This document shows, piece after piece, positions 35,728 to 45,400 of a DNA stretch of 64,000 bases. This stretch comes from Sulfurimonas sp. (GTDB lineage Bacteria; Campylobacterota; Campylobacteria; Campylobacterales; Sulfurimonadaceae): NCBI RefSeq assembly GCF_026196735.1, contig NZ_JAPHUF010000012.1, positions 434,001 through 498,000 on the forward strand, in the 5' to 3' direction. Positions within the stretch are counted from its first letter, which is position 1. Each line of letters begins with the position of its first letter. The notes beneath the pieces were generated by a model that saw only the letters and a list, made by a program, of their open reading frames with translations, had not been told where the DNA came from and did no database searches. A program made the position numbers and the translations under genes.

Positions 35728-36258
35728 CTAAAATGGAATTTCATCTTCATCAATGTCGATTACTGGAACAGAGTTACTACTTGGCATCTGCTGACTTTGT
35801 GTGTTAGCTTGATACTGTTGAGCAGCTGGCTTTTGGTAGCTTTGCGGCTGTTGATAACTTTGCTGTTGTTGAGGTTGATTCTGTCCGTCTTGACCTTGAG
35901 GTGCTTGGTAATTGTTACCGCCGCCTTGGTTGTCACTTTTAGAATCAAGCATTTGCATAGTCTCTACAACTACAGAGTGCTTAGAGCGCTTCTGTCCATT
36001 TTGGTCTACCCATTGGTCAAAGTTAAGTCTACCTTCTACTAGGATTTTACTCCCTTTACGAAGATATTGGTTAGCAATCTCTGCACTTCTTGCAAAGAAT
36101 GTAATATCTACAAAACAAACTTCCTCTTTTTTCTCACCATTGCTAGTGAATTTACGGCTTGTTGCAATAGCAGTATTTGCTATGCCCATTCCGCCTTGAG
36201 AGTATCTAAGTTCAATATCGCGAGTTAAGTTTCCAACCAAAATAACTTTGTTATACAT
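35728..36258 (-). CDS. ssb: Single-stranded DNA-binding protein
   Basis: A 176-residue SSB. The OB fold covers about 1-108 (MYNKVILVGNLTRDIELRYS, GSKILVEGRLNFDQWVDQNG). A long Gln-rich linker (QPQQQQSYQQPQSYQ) leads to the acidic tip DEDEIPF that recruits repair and replication partners. It is placed between rpsF and rpsR as in many bacteria. Confidence 0.97.
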   Translation of the reverse strand: MYNKVILVGNLTRDIELRYSQGGMGIANTAIATSRKFTSNGEKKEEVCFVDITFFARSAEIANQYLRKGSKILVEGRLNFDQWVDQNGQKRSKHSVVVETMQMLDSKSDNQGGGNNYQAPQGQDGQNQPQQQQSYQQPQSYQKPAAQQYQANTQSQQMPSSNSVPVIDIDEDEIPF

Positions 36259-36290
36259 GAATTTTCCTTATTTGTTTAGGCTGTTGCCAA

Positions 36291-36737
36291 TTACTCTGCT
36301 GCTGGTGCTACAGCTTCTTCAGCTGCTGCTTCTGCAACCGGTGCTTCTGCTTGTGCAGCTGGTGCTTCAGTTTTTACTTCTTCTTTTGCAGGTGTTTCAG
36401 ATTTTTTCTGAGCTTTTTGCACTAGTTTATTGAAAGCGATAACTTCACGGTTTGTATCATATTTGATAGTTACAAAACGAAGAAGATCTTCGTTGATACG
36501 AAATCGTCTTTCAATCTCTGTAATTGCTGAAGGAGCAACTGTGTAATAAATAACATGGAAATAACCACGCTCATTTTTATCAATTGGGTATGCTAATTTT
36601 CTCATTCCCATTGCGTCTGTTACAGCGATTTCGCCGCCATTTGAAGTAATAATATCTTCGATAGCTTTAACGCTAGCTTGAATTTCTTCTGCTGTTAATG
36701 TTGGTTTTACGATTACTAGGTTTTCGTAATTTCTCAT
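36291..36737 (-). CDS. rpsF: 30S ribosomal protein S6
   Basis: A 148-residue protein. The S6 core (MRNYENLVIVKPTLT, MGMRKLAYPIDKNERGYFHV, RFRINEDLLRFVTIK) covers about 1-105. An Ala/Glu/Pro-rich tail follows, longer than in E. coli. GGGAGA lies nine bases upstream of the ATG. First gene of the operon, with a structured leader of about 110 bases. Confidence 0.97.
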   Translation of the reverse strand: MRNYENLVIVKPTLTAEEIQASVKAIEDIITSNGGEIAVTDAMGMRKLAYPIDKNERGYFHVIYYTVAPSAITEIERRFRINEDLLRFVTIKYDTNREVIAFNKLVQKAQKKSETPAKEEVKTEAPAAQAEAPVAEAAAEEAVAPAAE

Positions 36738-36791
36738 AGAGTATAATCTCCCTTTGGTATTTTGCCCATTACTAAATAGTGCAAGGCTTTT

Positions 36792-36849
36792 GTTTCCCTT
36801 TCGGATATAGACATATCATCAAAATTTAATGATACAAAGAGAAAGGAAC
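36792..36849 (-). promoter_or_regulatory. Structured rpsF leader, candidate S6:S18 autoregulatory element
   Basis: On the minus strand GTTCCTTTC pairs with GAAAGGGAAAC (with bulges) around an inner hairpin TATCAT/ATGATA. An asymmetric internal loop ends in CCG next to GAAAGG. A CCG in an asymmetric loop is the feature I associate with the S6:S18-binding leader of rpsF operons. A -10 box TATAAT lies at 36860-36855, so the element is inside the 5' UTR. Confidence 0.45.
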
Positions 36850-36854
36850 TCGGG

Positions 36855-36860
36855 ATTATA
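36855..36860 (-). promoter_or_regulatory. -10 box (TATAAT) of the rpsF operon
   Basis: TATAAT on the minus strand about 118 bases ahead of the rpsF ATG. A weak TTACTG lies 17 bases further upstream. Confidence 0.5.
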
Positions 36861-37015
36861 CAAAAACTATACTTAATCAGTAATTATAATTTAATTTATG
36901 TCTTGGTTAAAGTTAAAGCTTGAGTTAGATGGATACAAAAAATAGTATGTCAATATGCAATGTAATTGCGTCTGTTTTTTATTTTAGATATAGTTTTATA
37001 ATCAATGGAGAAAGA

Positions 37016-38038
37016 ATGCCAAAAAGAAAAAATAGTAAGTCAAAAAAAAGTTCAAATATTTTATTATATACAGCGTGGTCATTAGCAATAGTCGCAGCAA
37101 TGCTTGTGGCACTTGTTGGAGGATATTATATAGGTTATGAACATGCCAAAAAAGATATATCGAGTAAAGATCAAAGTAAAGAGAAAAAAAGACTCTCTAT
37201 GCTTAAAAAGCTTGAAGAAGCAAGCCTTAAAAAAGAAAAAGATGTAAGCGACAGATTAAAAGATGTACTTAAAAAGAGAAATACAGAGACTCTAACAGAT
37301 GGCGAAAAGGCTTCAAGCCTGATAGGTGCTGCACATGAGTATGATATCAGCACTTTACCAAAAGCACCAAAGCGAGATATTAAAATAACCTCTAGCAAAC
37401 CAAAACTTGCAATTATTTTGGATGATGTGAGTGTAAAGTCACATGTCAATGCGATAAAAAGCCTGAATTTGCCTATTACAATGTCTTTTCTGCCTCCAAG
37501 CGAGTTTAGACCAAATTCTCATATTTTAGCGGCAAAAGAAAATTTTTATATGGTTCATTTACCAATGGAAGCTGAAAATTTCACAAAAGAAGAACCGTTT
37601 ACTTTGAGAATTAAAGATTCTCAAAAAGAGATAAGCCAAAGAATTGAAAAAATAAAAAAACTGTTTCCGAAGGTGCAATATATAAATAATCACACCGGCA
37701 GTAAATTTACATCAGATGAGTTGGCAGTTAATAAACTTATTTATGCATTGCAAAAACAACATATAAACTTTATAGACAGCAGAACTATCGCAACAACCAA
37801 GGTTCCTGCCGTCATGAAAAATTATGGAATGAAATATATGGCAAGAGATGTTTTTATAGACCATGAAATGGACAAAGCGTATATAAAATCACAGATTAAA
37901 AAAGCTGTTAAAATTGCCAAAGCTCATGGAAGTGCTATAGCTATCGGACATCCACATGCTAACACCATAATGGCTCTAAGTGAATCAAAAAAACTGTTTA
38001 AAGATGTAGAACTAGTGCTGGTAAACAGGCTTTATTAA
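37016..38038 (+). CDS. Divergent polysaccharide deacetylase (YibQ-type)
   Basis: The start is placed at ATG 37016 (MPKRKNSK) because GGAGAAAG is immediately upstream; an in-frame start at 36929 lacks one. The 340-residue product has a basic N-terminus, a TM anchor at about 19-42, a charged coiled segment, and a catalytic region from about 130 on: KPKLAIILDDV, FLPPSEFRPNS, MVHLPMEA, NNHTGSKFTSD and AIGHPHANT. These are the landmarks of the divergent polysaccharide deacetylase family. Its substrate is not established. The periplasmic domain is anchored in the inner membrane. dprA follows one base after the stop. Confidence 0.8.
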   Translation: MPKRKNSKSKKSSNILLYTAWSLAIVAAMLVALVGGYYIGYEHAKKDISSKDQSKEKKRLSMLKKLEEASLKKEKDVSDRLKDVLKKRNTETLTDGEKASSLIGAAHEYDISTLPKAPKRDIKITSSKPKLAIILDDVSVKSHVNAIKSLNLPITMSFLPPSEFRPNSHILAAKENFYMVHLPMEAENFTKEEPFTLRIKDSQKEISQRIEKIKKLFPKVQYINNHTGSKFTSDELAVNKLIYALQKQHINFIDSRTIATTKVPAVMKNYGMKYMARDVFIDHEMDKAYIKSQIKKAVKIAKAHGSAIAIGHPHANTIMALSESKKLFKDVELVLVNRLY

Positions 38039-38039
38039 A

Positions 38040-38816
38040 ATGAATATAGTTCAAGAGAAAATCACTGAACTCTCATCAATGAAAAATTACCCTGATGAAC
38101 TTTTTTATGATGGCAATCTTGAACTTTTAAAAAGAGTAAAAATATCAATAGTAGGAAGCAGAAAACCATCTAAATACTCCCGTTTAATGATTCAAAAACT
38201 CTCATCTTCTTTGTCAAAAGCCGGAGTTTGTATCGTAAGCGGAGGTGCTATGGGAATTGATGCCGTAGCTCACTCGGGAGCGGGCGCATCAAACACTATA
38301 GCTGTACTTCCATGTGGGGTCAATGTAAGGTATCCCTTAGTAAACAAAAACCTTTTAAACGATATACAAAAGAGTGGTCTATTGCTTAGTCAATTTGATG
38401 CAGATTTTAAAGTCACTTCTTGGAGTTTTGTAGTTAGAAATGAGCTTGTTGTTGCTCTTGGAGATGTGCTGGTTGTGGGAGAAGCCGAGTTAAATAGCGG
38501 AACCATGAGAAGTGTAGAATTTGCACTAAAAATGCAAAAAGAGATTTTTGTACTTCCGCAGAGACTAGGCGAGAGTGAAGCAACTAATAGGTTGGTAAAA
38601 GAGAACAAAGCAAAAGTGATTTATGATATCGATGAGTTTGTTTCAAGGTTTACAACATGTAATGATGAGCTACATGTAGAAGATGAATTTTTAAATTATT
38701 GCAGTACAAATCCAACTTACGATGAGGCTTTAAAGAAATTTCCAGATAAGATTTTTGAAGCTGAATTAAGCGGTGAAATTATTATTCAAAATGGAAGGAT
38801 ATTATCTAACCTATAA
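38040..38816 (+). CDS. dprA: DNA processing protein DprA
   Basis: A 258-residue protein with the DprA Rossmann core: ISIVGSRKPSKYS, VSGGAMGIDAVAHSGA, IAVLPCGVNVRYP, and VVGEAELNSGTMRSVEFAL. It loads RecA onto incoming single-stranded DNA in transformation. The C-terminal winged-helix region is short. Natural competence cannot be concluded from this gene alone, but comF is also in the window. Its stop overlaps that of queA. Confidence 0.9.
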   Translation: MNIVQEKITELSSMKNYPDELFYDGNLELLKRVKISIVGSRKPSKYSRLMIQKLSSSLSKAGVCIVSGGAMGIDAVAHSGAGASNTIAVLPCGVNVRYPLVNKNLLNDIQKSGLLLSQFDADFKVTSWSFVVRNELVVALGDVLVVGEAELNSGTMRSVEFALKMQKEIFVLPQRLGESEATNRLVKENKAKVIYDIDEFVSRFTTCNDELHVEDEFLNYCSTNPTYDEALKKFPDKIFEAELSGEIIIQNGRILSNL

Positions 38817-39839
38817 TATTAACATTGCATCACCATAAGAGTAAAACCTGTATTTATTCTCAATGGCTATTTTATAAAGTTCTTGAGCCTTATCTACACC
38901 TACAAAAGATGCTACGAGCATCAGCAAGGTTGATTTTGGCAAGTGAAAATTTGTAAGCAGATGATTGACTCTTAGCGGTTTGTTATTTGGGTGTAAAAAG
39001 AGGTTTGCTTCTCCTCTTTGTTTGTCCTTATGTCTTGCGTAAAATTCTATGGTTCTTGTTGATGTTGTTCCAACGCTGAGTATGGGTATATCGGAGTCAA
39101 GCAGTTTTTTGGCTTTGTCTGATATGTCATAATACTCAGAGTGCATTGGATGGTCAGTTATAGTTTCACACTCAACGGGTTTGAATGTACCGCTTCCTAC
39201 ATGTAGAGTCACATAAGCATGTGGATGTTTGTCACAGATTCGTTTGTGTTGTTCATCTGTAAAGTGTAAAGAGGCGGTTGGTGCAGCGACCGCACCGGCA
39301 TTTTGAGCAAATACACTCTGGTACTCGCTTTCATCATCTTTGTTATCTTCTCTTTGTATATATGGCGGCAGAGGAACATGCCCGATTTTATCTAAAACAG
39401 GTAAAACATCTTCAAATCTTGCAAGTTTTTTATCAATATAAAAATGCACAACTCTGCTTCCGTCATCGTTTAACTCTTGTACAACTGCAACTAAGTTTTC
39501 ATCAAAAATAACTTCACTGCCAATTTTCACTTTTCCTCTAATATAAACATTTACATCATGTGCATTTAGGGCTCTGTTTATCAAAAGTTCGATTTTACCG
39601 CCACTTGGTTTTTTACCAAATAGTCTGGCTTTTATAACTTTTGTATCGTTAAATATCAGAGCACAACCTTGGGGGATAAAAGTTTCTAAATCAGAAAATA
39701 TTGCATGTGTTATTTCATCTGTTTTACGATTGTAGACTAAAAGTTTTGCAGAGTCTCTTGGAGAGGCTGGATGTGTTGCTATGAGTTCACTTGGAAGCGT
39801 AAAGTCATAGCTTGATGTAAGAAGTTCTTTATTTGTCAC
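38811..39839 (-). CDS. queA: tRNA preQ1(34) S-adenosylmethionine ribosyltransferase-isomerase
   Basis: A 342-residue enzyme of queuosine synthesis. Family blocks are seen: YDFTLPSELIATHPASPRD at the N-terminus, LIFNDTKVIKARL, GHVPLPPYIQRED, AAPTASLHFT, and LLTNFHLPKSTLLMLVAAF-like with YGDAMLIL at the end. It transfers and rearranges the ribosyl of SAM to form epoxyqueuosine in tRNA wobble positions. It is last in the tatB-tatC-queA run, 18 bases after tatC. Confidence 0.95.
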   Translation of the reverse strand: MTNKELLTSSYDFTLPSELIATHPASPRDSAKLLVYNRKTDEITHAIFSDLETFIPQGCALIFNDTKVIKARLFGKKPSGGKIELLINRALNAHDVNVYIRGKVKIGSEVIFDENLVAVVQELNDDGSRVVHFYIDKKLARFEDVLPVLDKIGHVPLPPYIQREDNKDDESEYQSVFAQNAGAVAAPTASLHFTDEQHKRICDKHPHAYVTLHVGSGTFKPVECETITDHPMHSEYYDISDKAKKLLDSDIPILSVGTTSTRTIEFYARHKDKQRGEANLFLHPNNKPLRVNHLLTNFHLPKSTLLMLVASFVGVDKAQELYKIAIENKYRFYSYGDAMLIL

Positions 39840-39857
39840 TGTCGTTTAGTTATTAAA

Positions 39858-40679
39858 CTAATCTTGCTTAGATTCTTGGAGTCTATTGACTTCTGAATCT
39901 TCTTTGGATTCGTTGTCATCTTCTTCATCTTCTTCTTCAAGCGGAGGAGCCGGATTTACCAATCTTACTATAAGTATAGAAAATCCATAAAGAATAATAA
40001 GCGGTCCGGCCATAAGTAGTTGAGTTAAAACATCCGGAGGAGTTAAAAGTGCCGCAACAATGAAGATTATAATTACTGCATACTTGAAAAAATCTCTCAT
40101 CATTCTGTCGTCAATCATACCAAGAAGTGCTAAAAAGTATGCAAATATAGGTAGCTCAAAAGCTATACCAAATCCGAACATAATCTTTGTAAAAAAGCCG
40201 ACATAATCTTCTATGTTTATAAGAGGAGTAAACTTGAAACTACCAAAGGTAATGAGAAAATCAAACCCAAATGGGGTAACAATATAGTAAGCAAATAAAA
40301 CACCAACCCCAAACATTGTTGTTCCGCCAAGAATAAAAGGGATAATCATCTTTTTTTCATTTGCGTAAAGTGCCGGAGCTATAAACATCCAAATTTGAGC
40401 AAGTATAATAGGTAGAGCCCCTATGATAGCAGCAAAAAATGAAACTTTAAGAGCAACAAAGAATGCTCCTCCAACCTGAGAAGTTGTCACCATACCATCA
40501 GCAGCATGAACAGACTTTTTACCTACCTCTGCAAGTGCAACATTTAGCGGTTCTACCATCCATGCTAAAATAATTTCATGAAAGTAAAACATTACAAAAA
40601 ACATAACAATAAGACTGGCAACCGAGATAGCTAATCTTTTTCTTAGTTCAATTAAGTGTGGTTTTATATCATCAAACAT
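39858..40679 (-). CDS. tatC: Sec-independent translocase subunit TatC
   Basis: A 273-residue inner-membrane protein with six TM helices. HLIELRKRLAISV is the conserved N-terminal block that contacts the twin-arginine motif; FGFGIAFELPIFAYFLA and DVLTQLLMAGPLIILYG follow. An acidic C-terminal tail (LEEEDEEDDNE) is cytoplasmic. It overlaps tatB by eight bases. It would export folded proteins, with the metallophosphoesterase at 4.5 kb a candidate substrate. Confidence 0.97.
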   Translation of the reverse strand: MFDDIKPHLIELRKRLAISVASLIVMFFVMFYFHEIILAWMVEPLNVALAEVGKKSVHAADGMVTTSQVGGAFFVALKVSFFAAIIGALPIILAQIWMFIAPALYANEKKMIIPFILGGTTMFGVGVLFAYYIVTPFGFDFLITFGSFKFTPLINIEDYVGFFTKIMFGFGIAFELPIFAYFLALLGMIDDRMMRDFFKYAVIIIFIVAALLTPPDVLTQLLMAGPLIILYGFSILIVRLVNPAPPLEEEDEEDDNESKEDSEVNRLQESKQD

Positions 40680-41100
40680 CTTTGTTGTCTTCTTCTGTTT
40701 TATTGGCTATTTCACTCTTTTTTTTCTTTTTAAGAGTTACTTCATCTGGTTTATTTTTTGGTGAGTCTGTGTCTTTTTTAGGTTTATCGAAGAATCCATC
40801 ATCTTCAAATGTGTCATCTTCAAGTGAAGTTAGTTTTGCAGCCATCTGTTTTACATCAGTTGCACTTTTTATTTGATCACCGGCATGAAGCAACTCTTTT
40901 TTATATGCGAGAGCTTCCTCTTTTATATCTTTAACATTTAACTCTTCTTCTAAAGATTCTTTCATAGTTCCAAGAGTGTTTTTAGCACTTCTAAAAAACT
41001 TTGCTATTTCTACCATAGCACTTGGCAGCTTATCTGGACCAAGAAATAAAATGGCGATAACAGCAATAATCATTATCTCGGTAAAACCCATACCAAACAT
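40672..41100 (-). CDS. tatB: Sec-independent translocase subunit TatB
   Basis: A 142-residue protein with one N-terminal TM helix (about 2-20) starting MFGMGFTEIMII. Glu8 and the FLGPDKLP hinge, with Gly-Pro instead of TatA's Phe-Gly, mark it as TatB. An amphipathic helix and a charged cytoplasmic tail rich in Lys/Asp follow. TatA is not in the window. Coupled to tatC by an eight-base overlap. Confidence 0.9.
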   Translation of the reverse strand: MFGMGFTEIMIIAVIAILFLGPDKLPSAMVEIAKFFRSAKNTLGTMKESLEEELNVKDIKEEALAYKKELLHAGDQIKSATDVKQMAAKLTSLEDDTFEDDGFFDKPKKDTDSPKNKPDEVTLKKKKKSEIANKTEEDNKDV

Positions 41101-41154
41101 AAAATATCCTCTAATTTATAATAAAAATAAGATTCTATCTAAAGAATAATTAAA

Positions 41155-42207
41155 CTATGATATAAACAGAGCAATCTCGTCTGCTAAAAGATAGTCATCA
41201 TTATAAAAAGTATCATTTTTTAAAGTTAGTTTTTTTTCTTTGACTAATAGTTGGGCTTTTTTTAACTCGTCTTTATTTAAAATATCTCCCTTTATTCCAA
41301 CGCAAGAGCGAAGACCTAGAAAAATTTGTTCAATTTTTTTGTCTTCTTCGCTTAAGATTTCAGTTTTAATATCAAGAGGATTTTTTATATAATCTTCCAC
41401 AATGCCTGTCGGGTAAAATCTCTTTAAATCAAGTTTTCCGACTGCACCGCTTCCTAAACCGATATAGTCTTTATACTTCCAGTAACCAAGGTTGTGTATG
41501 CTTTGATATGTTCCAAAATTACTGATCTCGTATTGCATAAACTTATGCTCTTTGATAGTGTTAAAAAGCCATGTAGTCAACTCAAGAGTCTCTTTTGACA
41601 TGTAAGGCTTTGACTCAAATGGAGTTCCCTCTTCAATGGTTAAAGCATAAGCACTGAGATGATTTATAGGCAGAGAAAAAGCAGTGTTTATATCCTTTTG
41701 TAAAAGCTCTTTTGTATCACCTAAAGTAGCGTATATCAGATCTAGTGAGATGTTTTCAAAACCAAGCTTTTTTGCATTTAAAACCGCTTCTCTTGCCTGT
41801 TCTTTAGTATGAGCGCGGTTAAGAAGTTTGAGTTTGTCTTTATCAAAACTCTGCACCCCAAAACTTATGCGATTGACACCAAGCTTTTGCATTTCCTTTA
41901 GCCATTGTAAAGTTGCACTGTTTGGATTTGCCTCACTTGTAATCTCAATCCCCTCAGCTAAGTAAGGTTTTAACATGTCAAATAAAGGTTTATAAAGTAT
42001 TGGTTCTACGGTGGACGGTGTTCCTCCGCCAATAAACAGAGACTCTATCTCTTGATGCTTCGTATCAAATCTCTTTAGCTCGTAATTCAGCTGAGTTATT
42101 ATGGCTGACATGTACTCTTCTTTTAGATGAAATTTATCAACATATGAGTTAAAAGCACAGTATGAGCATTTGGAGTCACAAAAAGGTATATGTATATATA
42201 GTAGCAT
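41155..42207 (-). CDS. hemW: HemW-like radical SAM heme chaperone
   Basis: A 350-residue radical SAM protein. The cluster Cys are 10, 14 and 17 (CDSKCSYC) in LLYIHIPFC. GGGTPSTV, ITSEANP, GVQSFDKDKLKLLNR and HNLGYWKYKDYIGLGSGA are typical of HemW/HemN-like proteins. It lacks the extra N-terminal region of true HemN (coproporphyrinogen dehydrogenase). The role is heme trafficking to respiratory enzymes, from family knowledge. It lies 54 bases before tatB and may share its transcript. Confidence 0.88.
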   Translation of the reverse strand: MLLYIHIPFCDSKCSYCAFNSYVDKFHLKEEYMSAIITQLNYELKRFDTKHQEIESLFIGGGTPSTVEPILYKPLFDMLKPYLAEGIEITSEANPNSATLQWLKEMQKLGVNRISFGVQSFDKDKLKLLNRAHTKEQAREAVLNAKKLGFENISLDLIYATLGDTKELLQKDINTAFSLPINHLSAYALTIEEGTPFESKPYMSKETLELTTWLFNTIKEHKFMQYEISNFGTYQSIHNLGYWKYKDYIGLGSGAVGKLDLKRFYPTGIVEDYIKNPLDIKTEILSEEDKKIEQIFLGLRSCVGIKGDILNKDELKKAQLLVKEKKLTLKNDTFYNDDYLLADEIALFIS

Positions 42208-42327
42208 TGTGAAATTATAGCCATTTAGTAATTAATAATGATAATACAAACAATTTTTAAGTTATATATGATAAAGTTAATATAAAGTTTTATTATATTT
42301 TATACTTACTGTGAGTGGAGAGCTTAT

Positions 42328-43689
42328 TTGTTAGAATTCGATAAATGTATAGATAAATTAAAAAACATATATATCAATGGCAGCGATACCAAAAAAAATA
42401 AAATCATCAAAGTATTAAATAAACTATCTGTTGATGTTGCTGATGAGGATGACCTTGTTCTAAGCCTGAACGGGATAGATATTATAACAATGCTGCCTAA
42501 CAGAGAAGCGCTTTTAAGCGACCTTCAAGTGCAAAAAGATGAATCAATGTTAATGTTTCTTCATAATAATCAAATGGCTGCATTACAAGAGCTTTATGGA
42601 ATGGAAATAGTAAAAAAGATTATTATTGATAAAGCACAAAAATTAGAAAATATTGTGTCAAATGAAGAAGTTAGTGTCTACCATATAAACATACAAAAGT
42701 TTGCTATATTGGTAAAGAAAAAGTCACTATTTGATAAATATTTGTCAGTTCTTGAGTATTCAATATTCAACAATATTGATGATTTTATGTATAAGTCTGA
42801 TGATGGCGAGAGGATTATATCGGATTTTACGGTAGGAATAGCATACGGCAAGGATGAGCTGTTTAATCATGCCAATATCGCACTTCAAGAAGCTATTGTA
42901 GCCAAAAAAAAATATAATATTTTTAAGAGTGATGAATACTCTAAAGAGGTAAGTAAAGCTGCACTACAAAGGCTTGATGTATATAAAAATGCTCTTCATA
43001 GCGGAAGTATAGTTCCATATTTTCAACCAATATTTGATATAGAAAATAATTCTATTTTGAAGTATGAAGCACTTGCAAGAATAATAACACAAGATGGTGA
43101 AGTAGTTACACCGGATAAATTTTTAACATCCGCCATAGAAGATAAGACTTTTGAGTTTTTTACAAGACAGATGATGCAAAAAGTCTTTAATATTTACGAT
43201 AAAACACATGTAGAAATCTCCATAAACATAACATATGAAAATATCAACTCTGCGGATATGCTTGGTTATATTAAAAATAGACTAGATAAATATGGTGGAG
43301 ATAGAATCACATTTGAGATAGTAGAAACACAAGAGATACAAGACTATAATGTACTTAAAGATTTTATAGTTATGGTAAAGATGTATGGAGCTAAAGTGTC
43401 TATAGACGATTTTGGTTCAGGGTATTCAAACTTTACAAATATAATCAGATTAAATATCGATTTTATCAAGATAGACGGCACCCTTATACAAGAGTTATTT
43501 GAAGATGCAAAAGTGCGTCATATGGTAGAAGGGTTGATAAAATATTCAAAAAATATAAATGTTAAAACAATTGCAGAGTTTGTAAGCTCCAAAGAACTCT
43601 CAGATGAGGTCAAACGAATGGGTGTTGATTATGTCCAAGGTTACCATCATGGCAAACCAAAAAGTGCTAAGTTTTACGGCTTAGAATAA
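42328..43689 (+). CDS. Degenerate GGDEF plus active-looking EAL protein
   Basis: A 453-residue soluble protein started by TTG 42328 with GTGGAGAG upstream. The N-terminal part (about 50-200) has the GGDEF fold outline but no GG(D/E)EF motif, so it cannot be a cyclase. The EAL domain (about 215-450) is complete: EAL at 247-249, SINITYENI, TFEIVETQEI, SIDDFGSGYSNF, FIKIDG, TIAEFV and VQGYHHG. It should hydrolyse c-di-GMP, perhaps with the degenerate GGDEF as a GTP sensor. The EAL part closely resembles that of the Cache-GGDEF-EAL gene at 55.5 kb, so the two are probably paralogues. Confidence 0.85.
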   Translation: MLEFDKCIDKLKNIYINGSDTKKNKIIKVLNKLSVDVADEDDLVLSLNGIDIITMLPNREALLSDLQVQKDESMLMFLHNNQMAALQELYGMEIVKKIIIDKAQKLENIVSNEEVSVYHINIQKFAILVKKKSLFDKYLSVLEYSIFNNIDDFMYKSDDGERIISDFTVGIAYGKDELFNHANIALQEAIVAKKKYNIFKSDEYSKEVSKAALQRLDVYKNALHSGSIVPYFQPIFDIENNSILKYEALARIITQDGEVVTPDKFLTSAIEDKTFEFFTRQMMQKVFNIYDKTHVEISINITYENINSADMLGYIKNRLDKYGGDRITFEIVETQEIQDYNVLKDFIVMVKMYGAKVSIDDFGSGYSNFTNIIRLNIDFIKIDGTLIQELFEDAKVRHMVEGLIKYSKNINVKTIAEFVSSKELSDEVKRMGVDYVQGYHHGKPKSAKFYGLE

Positions 43690-43694
43690 ATGGA

Positions 43695-44810
43695 TTATTT
43701 AGTTAATCCACTTAAAGTTTTAATGATTTCATCCATTTTATGGTTCATCTGATTTACTTCTTCACTTACATCATTTACTTCTTTAGCATTTGATGTCAGC
43801 GAAGAAGCACTGTCTGCAATCGACTGAATTAAAACATTTGTAGTTGTAGTAGTTTCAGCCAAACTTTTTTGTGTGCGCTCTGCAAGTTTTCTTACTTCAT
43901 CTGCAACAACAGCAAATCCGCGACCATGTTCACCTGCTCTTGCTGCTTCGATAGCTGCATTTAGAGCCAATAGATTTGTCTGCTCTGCAATATCTCCAAT
44001 AGTTGCTAAAATCTCTTTAGTCTCATTGGCATTTGTAACAAGACTTTGAAGACTATCAACCATCTCGTTTTCTCTCTCAGAAACATTATGTATGCGATTA
44101 ACTGTAGAACTTATCATATCTTTAAGCTCAATAATCGTAGTGTCGGTAATATCGCTGATAGTATCGTTTAATTTATTTGAAGTTTCTTGAATATGAGCTT
44201 GAGTGTCTTTATTTGTCTGTTGCATATTTTGAAGTGATTCACCAAGAGAGTTGATGTTGTTAAGTAAGTCTGCCATTTTTGCTTCAACATGAACTTCACT
44301 TCTTGAATTGAAATCTCCTTTAGAGAAGTTTTGAAGGGTATTGATTGCAACATCAAGGTTTTTTTCTGATGATGCCAGCATATTGTTCATGCTGTTTCTT
44401 AGAACATGAACATATGGTGTTTTAGAGTCTGCTGAAACTCTACATGTATAGTGTCCTTTTGAAACTTTGTCAGCTAAAAGAACCATCTCCCCTGCAACTT
44501 TTGTATCTTCAATTACAGACTCTTGGTAGCTTGTAACAATTTTGTTGAAGTTTATTTCTGCAATATCAGTAGAGTTTTCGTTGATACTTACTTTATTTCT
44601 ATTAAACTCCATCATATCTATTAGCTCTAATCTTTTGTTGTTTAATAAATCTGAGTTACTTGAAACTGCTTTTAGATTCATAGCAATTGTGACCAAAAAA
44701 GCCACTATTGCTAAAGCAGCATGAATTATTGTAGAGTCGGTAAAAAACAGTGATGCTAGTAAAACAACAAAAACTATTGAAATTGTGATATTTTTTTGTA
44801 AAGTATTCAT
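43695..44810 (-). CDS. cetA: CetA-type energy-taxis transducer (MCP without sensor domain)
   Basis: A 371-residue protein. Two TM helices (about 8-23 and 28-46) are separated by a very short periplasmic turn, so it has no periplasmic ligand domain. A HAMP-like region and the signalling hairpin follow, with the kinase-contact tip [19 protein letters not shown] and [16 protein letters not shown] at about 276-315. This fits CetA of Campylobacter, which takes its signal from the separate PAS protein CetB. cetB ends ten bases upstream on the same strand. AGGGA precedes the ATG. Signals go to CheA/CheW, not in this window. Confidence 0.8.
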   Translation of the reverse strand: MNTLQKNITISIVFVVLLASLFFTDSTIIHAALAIVAFLVTIAMNLKAVSSNSDLLNNKRLELIDMMEFNRNKVSINENSTDIAEINFNKIVTSYQESVIEDTKVAGEMVLLADKVSKGHYTCRVSADSKTPYVHVLRNSMNNMLASSEKNLDVAINTLQNFSKGDFNSRSEVHVEAKMADLLNNINSLGESLQNMQQTNKDTQAHIQETSNKLNDTISDITDTTIIELKDMISSTVNRIHNVSERENEMVDSLQSLVTNANETKEILATIGDIAEQTNLLALNAAIEAARAGEHGRGFAVVADEVRKLAERTQKSLAETTTTTNVLIQSIADSASSLTSNAKEVNDVSEEVNQMNHKMDEIIKTLSGLTK

Positions 44811-44820
44811 ACTATTGTCC

Positions 44821-45204
44821 CTAATTTAATGTTTTATAAAGTGCTTGAGCTTCTGTTATTTCTTCTTCAGAAGGCTTTCTTCTACACGACATGTAAGTTT
44901 TTTCTTTTGTTGCTTCATCATACATTGGATAAACAGTTGCATATACCCAGTAGTAACCGCCGTCTTTAGTGCGGTTTTTTACATATCCGTCCCAGACTTT
45001 ACCACTTTTTACAGTTTCCCATAAAGATTTAAAAGCAGCTTTTGGCATGTCTGGATGTCTAACAATATTATGTTGTTTGCCGACTAGTTCATCAAGCGAA
45101 TATCCGGCAACTTTGCAAAAGTCATCATTTGCAAACAAAATAATGCCTTTTTCATTCGTTTGTGAAACTAAAAAATCGTCAGATTTTAATTTGTATTCAG
45201 TCAT
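44821..45204 (-). CDS. cetB: CetB-type PAS protein (Aer sensor half)
   Basis: A 127-residue single PAS domain with the Aer pattern: [34 protein letters not shown] and [19 protein letters not shown], ending YMSCRRKPS. In Aer and CetB this domain binds FAD and reports redox state. It has no membrane segment, and the MCP half is encoded by the next gene. Together they form a split Aer. The divergent rppH shares a 230-base AT-rich intergenic region in which I see promoters but no further gene. Confidence 0.8.
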   Translation of the reverse strand: MTEYKLKSDDFLVSQTNEKGIILFANDDFCKVAGYSLDELVGKQHNIVRHPDMPKAAFKSLWETVKSGKVWDGYVKNRTKDGGYYWVYATVYPMYDEATKEKTYMSCRRKPSEEEITEAQALYKTLN

Positions 45205-45400
45205 AATAAGTATCTTCCTATCATAGTTTAGTAAATAAAGTTTTGTACTATAAAAAAATTAGCATTAAATTGTCTTTATATTATGTAATTAAAAATAATA
45301 TATGACTTGAAATGAATTATTTTATACATGTTGTTAATACTACAGTAAATTTGCTTTATATAATTAATAATAAATTATTTTATTTTAATCGCACATTCTG

